The notes beneath the pieces were generated by a model, which worked only from the letters and a program-made list of their open reading frames with translations, ran no database searches and was not told the DNA's origin. The translations under genes were made by a program, and so were the position numbers. Shown here one piece after another: positions 33,466 to 37,473 of a DNA stretch of 37,473 bases (within the stretch, counting starts at the first letter, position 1; each line of letters opens with the position of its first letter). Source of the stretch: Desulfobacula sp. (GTDB lineage Bacteria; Desulfobacterota; Desulfobacteria; Desulfobacterales; Desulfobacteraceae); the NCBI GenBank assembly GCA_021647625.1, contig JAKIUJ010000020.1:1-37473 (forward strand), in the 5' to 3' direction.

Positions 33466-35196
33466 ATGAAAAAACTACACTTTTTTTTGGCATCGGCCTT
33501 TTTATGTCTGATGCTTGTTGTGCCGGCAGGAGCTGCAGACAAGGATACCATCGTATCGGCGATTATTTCAACCATCCAGAGTATGGACCCAGCCAAGGCA
33601 TATGATGATTCAAGTGCAAACAAGCTTTACAACATTTACGACACACTGGTGGCGTTCAAAAAAACAAAAACTGACGAATTTGAACCCAGAATTGCCACGG
33701 AAATCCCCACAGTTGCCAACGGTGGTATTTCAAAAGACGGCATGACGTATACATTTAAAATCCGAAAAGGCGTCAAATTTCATAATGGTGCCGACTTGAC
33801 CCCTCAAGATGTTGTCTACTCATTTAAACGCAATATGATCACAGATGCTGAAGGTGGGCCAATGGCGCTGTTGCTTGAACCTTTAACAGGCATAGGAAAT
33901 ACAAGGAAAGACGGAAAGATTATTCCCGGGATCTTTGAAAAAATCGACAACAGCATCGAAGCTAAAGGTGACACTGTTGTCTTTCATCTCCCTAAACCCT
34001 TTCCTCCCATTTTAGGCATTTTAACTTACACCGCCGGTGCTATTCTTGACAAAGACTGGGCGATTGCCAATGGCTGCTGGGATGGTAACATTGCAAACGC
34101 AGCAAAATTTAACGGTCCTGATACAGGAAAAGAGCCCTTACATCACATCACCAACGGTACAAATGCATATCAGTTGAAAAAGTGGGAAGCCGGCAAAGAG
34201 ATGATCCTTGAACGCTTTGATGACCATTGGGGCAAAAATGCTGCATTTAAAACAGTAAGAATCAAAATCATTCCAGAATGGTCTACCCGTAAGATGATGT
34301 TCCTCAACGGCGATGTCAATGATATGGAAATTGATGCCCAGTATTTTGCTGAGATGGAAAAAACAAAGGGCATTAAACTTTACAAATACCCGCAATTGGG
34401 TGTTGTTTGTGCCATGTTTACCCAGAAAATAGAAATGACGGCCAATCCGTATGTAGGTTCCGGTAAATTAGACGGCAAGGGTATCCCTTCGAATTTCTTT
34501 GCCGACAAAAATGTCCGGTTAGCCTTTGCCTATGCCATTGATTATAAAGCCATTATCAAGGAAGTTGCAAATGGTCTTGGCAGCATCCCTGCCAATCCGA
34601 TTGTTGACGGCCTTCCGTACCAGAAAGATACTTTTCATCCTCAATTTGATTTAGCCAAAGTTGAAGAATATCTGAAAAAAGCCCATGGTGGCAAATTGTG
34701 GAAAACAGGTTTCAAATTAACACTTCTCCACAACACTGGTCGAGAAATCAGACGGGTTGCAGCAACCATGATGGCTGAAAACATCTCATCCCTAAATCCG
34801 AAATTCAATATTGATGTCCAGGCAATGGATTGGGGTGAGTACCTGACCGCTATCCAGCAGCATCGCCTTCCAGGATTTGTTGTTGCCTGGGGTGCAGACT
34901 ATCCTGATCCTCATAATTTTGTTTATCCTTACCTTCACTCAGAGGGTTTTTACTCAAAATACATCGGTTATAACAATCCGGAAGCTGATAAACTTATTAA
35001 AATGGGTATTGAAACTGCGTCTATAGATGAAAGAAGAAAGATCTATTACAAATTACAGGATATCTGGGCCGAAGACATTCCAGGCGTTACGATTATCCAG
35101 AAACTGGGTGCAAAGGCATTGTCCGGACACATCAATGGATTTAATCCAAATCCGATGTACCAGGGAACCTATACCTTCTATTATCAATTATACTAA
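33466..35196 (+). CDS. ABC transporter substrate-binding protein (SBP family 5, oligopeptide type)
   Basis: This 576-residue periplasmic protein starts with a Sec signal peptide (KKLHFFLASAFLCLMLVVPAGAAD). The mature part reads as an OppA/DppA-type binder: STIQSMDPAKAYDDSSANKLYNIYDTLV, FKIRKGVKFHNGADLTPQDVVYSFKR, NVRLAFAYAIDYKAIIKEVANG and AWGADYPDPHNFVYPYLHSEGFYSKY. The ATG at 33466 has GAGG eight bases upstream; the longer frame from 33373 adds 31 residues ahead of the signal peptide. Permeases and an ATPase gene follow. Ligands of this family include peptides, nickel-chelates and glutathione, so the cargo is open. Confidence 0.9.
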   Translation: MKKLHFFLASAFLCLMLVVPAGAADKDTIVSAIISTIQSMDPAKAYDDSSANKLYNIYDTLVAFKKTKTDEFEPRIATEIPTVANGGISKDGMTYTFKIRKGVKFHNGADLTPQDVVYSFKRNMITDAEGGPMALLLEPLTGIGNTRKDGKIIPGIFEKIDNSIEAKGDTVVFHLPKPFPPILGILTYTAGAILDKDWAIANGCWDGNIANAAKFNGPDTGKEPLHHITNGTNAYQLKKWEAGKEMILERFDDHWGKNAAFKTVRIKIIPEWSTRKMMFLNGDVNDMEIDAQYFAEMEKTKGIKLYKYPQLGVVCAMFTQKIEMTANPYVGSGKLDGKGIPSNFFADKNVRLAFAYAIDYKAIIKEVANGLGSIPANPIVDGLPYQKDTFHPQFDLAKVEEYLKKAHGGKLWKTGFKLTLLHNTGREIRRVAATMMAENISSLNPKFNIDVQAMDWGEYLTAIQQHRLPGFVVAWGADYPDPHNFVYPYLHSEGFYSKYIGYNNPEADKLIKMGIETASIDERRKIYYKLQDIWAEDIPGVTIIQKLGAKALSGHINGFNPNPMYQGTYTFYYQLY

Positions 35197-35307
35197 GAAA
35201 GGTTCCTAACAACCATGCGCAGTCTTGACCAGGGGGCTGCGCACAACAAAAATTTTAACAAAATACTGTGTTAATTTTATAACCCTTTAAGTATAGCAGG
35301 TACAAAA

Positions 35308-36339
35308 TTGGCTGCGTTTATTGCCAGAAGATTAATGTTTATGGTTGTCGTGCTTTTTGGTGTATCGATACTCATGTTCAGCATTCTCATGAGTTTCAGC
35401 CCGGAAAGAAGAGCTGCGGCTTTTGTTCGCACCCCCCAGCAGGTCAAAGAGATCCCCAATCTGGTAAAAAAATATGGCCTGGACAAACCCTTTTATATCC
35501 AATATGTCAACTGGATTAAACAAATTTCCCAGGGCAATTTTGGATATTCCACGGTTGCCGCCTCCCCGACGCTTGATGCAATAAAAAAATATTTTCCCAC
35601 AACAATTGAACTCAATCTATTTTCTCTTCCCATCATTATTACACTGGGAATTTGGTTGGGAACGGTGGCGGGTATTCACAGAGATACCTTTATTGACCAT
35701 ACCACACGAATTGTGGCCATTATCGGCTGGTCTCTGCCCACTTTTTTATTTGCATTAATATTGTTAATGATTTTTTATTCTCAATTTCAATTATTCCCAC
35801 CGGAAATTATATCAAACCATATTGATGACTTTATCTCCAACAACCCGGATAAATTTATTCAATACACCGGTATGTATGTGATTGACGGACTTTTGAACGG
35901 CAACTTTGAAGTGGTATTTGATGCGTTAAAACACCTGGTCCTCCCGGTTGTTACACAAGTGACCGTTGTCATTGCCATTCTTGTTCGTGTAATGCGCTCA
36001 AGCATGCTCGAAGAGATATCCAAGGATTATATTATTACAGCAAAGGCAAAAGGTGTTGATACCCACACCATCAACCACAAGCATGCAAAAAAAAATGCGC
36101 TCTTGCCGGCAATTACCGTGGCAGGATGGCTGGTTGCACTTTCCATTGAAGGCAGTGTCGCTGTTGAATTTATTTTCAATCGTGCCGGTTTGGGCCTGCT
36201 GCTTGTTAAAGCAGCTACACAATTGGATATCCCTGTCGTACTTGCCATCAGTATTTTGCTGGGGCTGATTTATGTTGTGGCGAACCTGATCATTGACGTT
36301 CTTTATGCTGTTATTGATCCAAGAATCCGTTTAAATTGA
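35308..36339 (+). CDS. ABC transporter permease, DppB/OppB type
   Basis: This 343-residue inner-membrane permease has about six membrane segments and the typical N-terminus AAFIARRLMFMVVVLFGVSILMF. The EAA loop lies near residues 231-262 (MRSSMLEEISKDYIITAKAKGVD), and the end VIDPRIRLN is characteristic. The start is TTG at 35308 with GCAGG upstream, chosen because the family N-terminus begins there; the nearest ATG would cost nine conserved residues. A 111-base gap separates it from the binding protein gene. Confidence 0.9.
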   Translation: MAAFIARRLMFMVVVLFGVSILMFSILMSFSPERRAAAFVRTPQQVKEIPNLVKKYGLDKPFYIQYVNWIKQISQGNFGYSTVAASPTLDAIKKYFPTTIELNLFSLPIIITLGIWLGTVAGIHRDTFIDHTTRIVAIIGWSLPTFLFALILLMIFYSQFQLFPPEIISNHIDDFISNNPDKFIQYTGMYVIDGLLNGNFEVVFDALKHLVLPVVTQVTVVIAILVRVMRSSMLEEISKDYIITAKAKGVDTHTINHKHAKKNALLPAITVAGWLVALSIEGSVAVEFIFNRAGLGLLLVKAATQLDIPVVLAISILLGLIYVVANLIIDVLYAVIDPRIRLN

Positions 36340-36349
36340 TGAAATTTGT

Positions 36350-37279
36350 GTGAATAAAAAAAAGCTTATGGAAACAAAAACTGAACATCCCAAATTAAAA
36401 GAGATAAAATTTACGCTGTACAGAATATTTCGAAATCCGTCTGCCATTATCGGTATTATTCTGCTACTGGCATTTACTTTTGTGGCGATTTTTGCACCAC
36501 TCATTGCTCCGCCCAAATACAAACACAGACCCTATATGATGCCCCATAAGGGGTATTCCATGACCCCAAAAGCCCCAAACAAAGACCATGTTTTTGGAAC
36601 AACCTCCGGACAATACGATATTTTTTACGGTGTTGTCTGGGGCACACGAAGCGCATTTAAAGTAGGTATCATTGTTGTTATAACAGCATTTGTCATTGGT
36701 GCAAGCCTTGGAATTATTGCCGGATATTACGGAGGGTGGATCGACGAAATTATCATGCGGGTGGTGGATGTGTTTTTTGCCGTCCCGTTCACGATTCTGG
36801 CCATGGCATTTGTGGTGCGATTCGGCAGAGGCCTGGATCAAATTATGATTGCACTGACCCTGGTTGTCTGGCGGCGGTATGCCAGGGTTATGCGAGCCGG
36901 TGTATTATCAGTCAGGAATGAAGACTATATCCTGGCTGCAAAATCCATGGGGGTGACTGATATTGGAATCATGCTGAGGCATGTCTTCCCCAATGCCGTA
37001 TACCCGGTTATGGTTATTGCATTCATGGATGCCGGCTCCATTGTCATTACAGCCGCCTTCCTAAGTTTCATAGGTCTGGGGGCACCTATTGGATATGCAG
37101 ACTGGGGGCAGATGCTGGCCATGGCAAGAAATTACATTGTCGGACCTGCTGGAGAGCCTTTAAAATTCTGGTACACCATCTTTTTCCCGGGTACGGCAAT
37201 GATTCTATTTGTTCTGGCCTGGAACCTGTTTGGAGATGCCATCAGGGATGCATTTGACCCAAAACTGAGAAGAAAATAA
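36350..37279 (+). CDS. ABC transporter permease, DppC/OppC type
   Basis: This 309-residue permease has an N-terminal membrane helix (IIGIILLLAFTFVAIFAPLIAP), a periplasmic loop with the family HVFGTTSGQYDIF segment, about five further helices, the EAA loop (VRNEDYILAAKSMGVTDIGIMLRHVFPN) and the terminal GDAIRDAFDPKLRRK. It pairs with the DppB-like subunit. The start may be GTG at 36350 or ATG at 36368; neither has a strong ribosome site. The preceding stop is 10 bases upstream. Confidence 0.9.
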   Translation: MNKKKLMETKTEHPKLKEIKFTLYRIFRNPSAIIGIILLLAFTFVAIFAPLIAPPKYKHRPYMMPHKGYSMTPKAPNKDHVFGTTSGQYDIFYGVVWGTRSAFKVGIIVVITAFVIGASLGIIAGYYGGWIDEIIMRVVDVFFAVPFTILAMAFVVRFGRGLDQIMIALTLVVWRRYARVMRAGVLSVRNEDYILAAKSMGVTDIGIMLRHVFPNAVYPVMVIAFMDAGSIVITAAFLSFIGLGAPIGYADWGQMLAMARNYIVGPAGEPLKFWYTIFFPGTAMILFVLAWNLFGDAIRDAFDPKLRRK

Positions 37280-37290
37280 AATTAACGATT

Positions 37291-37473
37291 ATGACTAAAA
37301 TATTAAAAATTAAAAATCTTATAACCAATTTTTATACGTATGAAGGTGTGGTCAAGGCACTCAATAAGGTCTCATTTGATGTCCGCCACGGCTCTACTTT
37401 TGGCCTGGTCGGAGAATCCGGGTGTGGCAAAAGCGTCACGGTCAGATCGGTGATGCAGATTGTCCAATCACCC
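37291..37473 (+). CDS. ABC transporter ATPase, DppD/OppD type (partial)
   Basis: The ATG at 37291 lies 11 bases after the permease stop. The 61 codons in the window read MTKILKIKNLITNFYTYEG... and contain the Walker A motif GESGCGKS near residue 43, followed by VTVRSVMQIV, as in DppD/OppD ATPases. The right edge cuts the gene. It completes the transporter set of binding protein, two permeases and at least one ATPase. Confidence 0.9.
   Translation, partial: MTKILKIKNLITNFYTYEGVVKALNKVSFDVRHGSTFGLVGESGCGKSVTVRSVMQIVQSP

Overview
The window looks like a chromosomal segment of an anaerobic, sulfate-reducer-like deltaproteobacterium (Desulfobacteraceae, for example a Desulfobacula-type organism). 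This rests on gene content: a class II benzoyl-CoA reductase module start (bamBC), a second tungsten aldehyde oxidoreductase operon, a TRAP transporter, many radical SAM enzymes and moderately AT-rich DNA. The taxon is an inference; no rRNA is present.

Layout. (1) 1-2733, minus: bamB and bamC, with the first codons of a third gene at the left edge. (2) 2734-3813: a regulatory region with three strong promoters, two palindromes, a shared operator-like box and a small DUF2080/AbrB-like gene. (3) 3814-6904, plus: TRAP transporter dctP-dctQ-dctM ending in a terminator. (4) 7089-8516, minus: a radical SAM protein with a split cluster motif. (5) 8545-12383: a zinc-ribbon / AOR / polyferredoxin operon (minus) divergent from an IclR regulator (plus), with two matching operator sites between them. 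(6) 12537-14489, minus: a cobalamin-type radical SAM protein with a STAS-like tail. (7) A tRNA-Val(GAC) gene with C33. (8) 15028-20619, minus: a tightly overlapping operon htpG - rimO - long-chain polyprenyl synthase - exported protein. (9) 20952-22476, minus: marR and a DMT exporter under a 30-bp palindrome. (10) 22721-26076, plus: radical SAM, transketolase, YjbQ. (11) 26191-28295, minus: Na/Pi cotransporter and DUF1178. (12) 28560-30612, minus: DUF2141 protein and a Tat-exported FAD oxidoreductase. (13) 31166-37473, plus: LytS/LytTR two-component pair followed by an oligopeptide-type ABC transporter cut by the right edge.

Three copies of a 145-179 bp MITE-like element with matching terminal inverted repeats lie at 20636, 22494 and 30773; one has a perfect 10-bp target duplication.

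How it may work together (inference): the TRAP transporter probably brings in an organic acid, plausibly aromatic, for the Bam pathway, because the bam and dctP promoters carry the same operator-like box. The AOR operon would oxidise aldehydes to acids and pass electrons to ferredoxin-like AorA, controlled by the adjacent IclR protein. No CRISPR array, prophage or complete IS element was seen.
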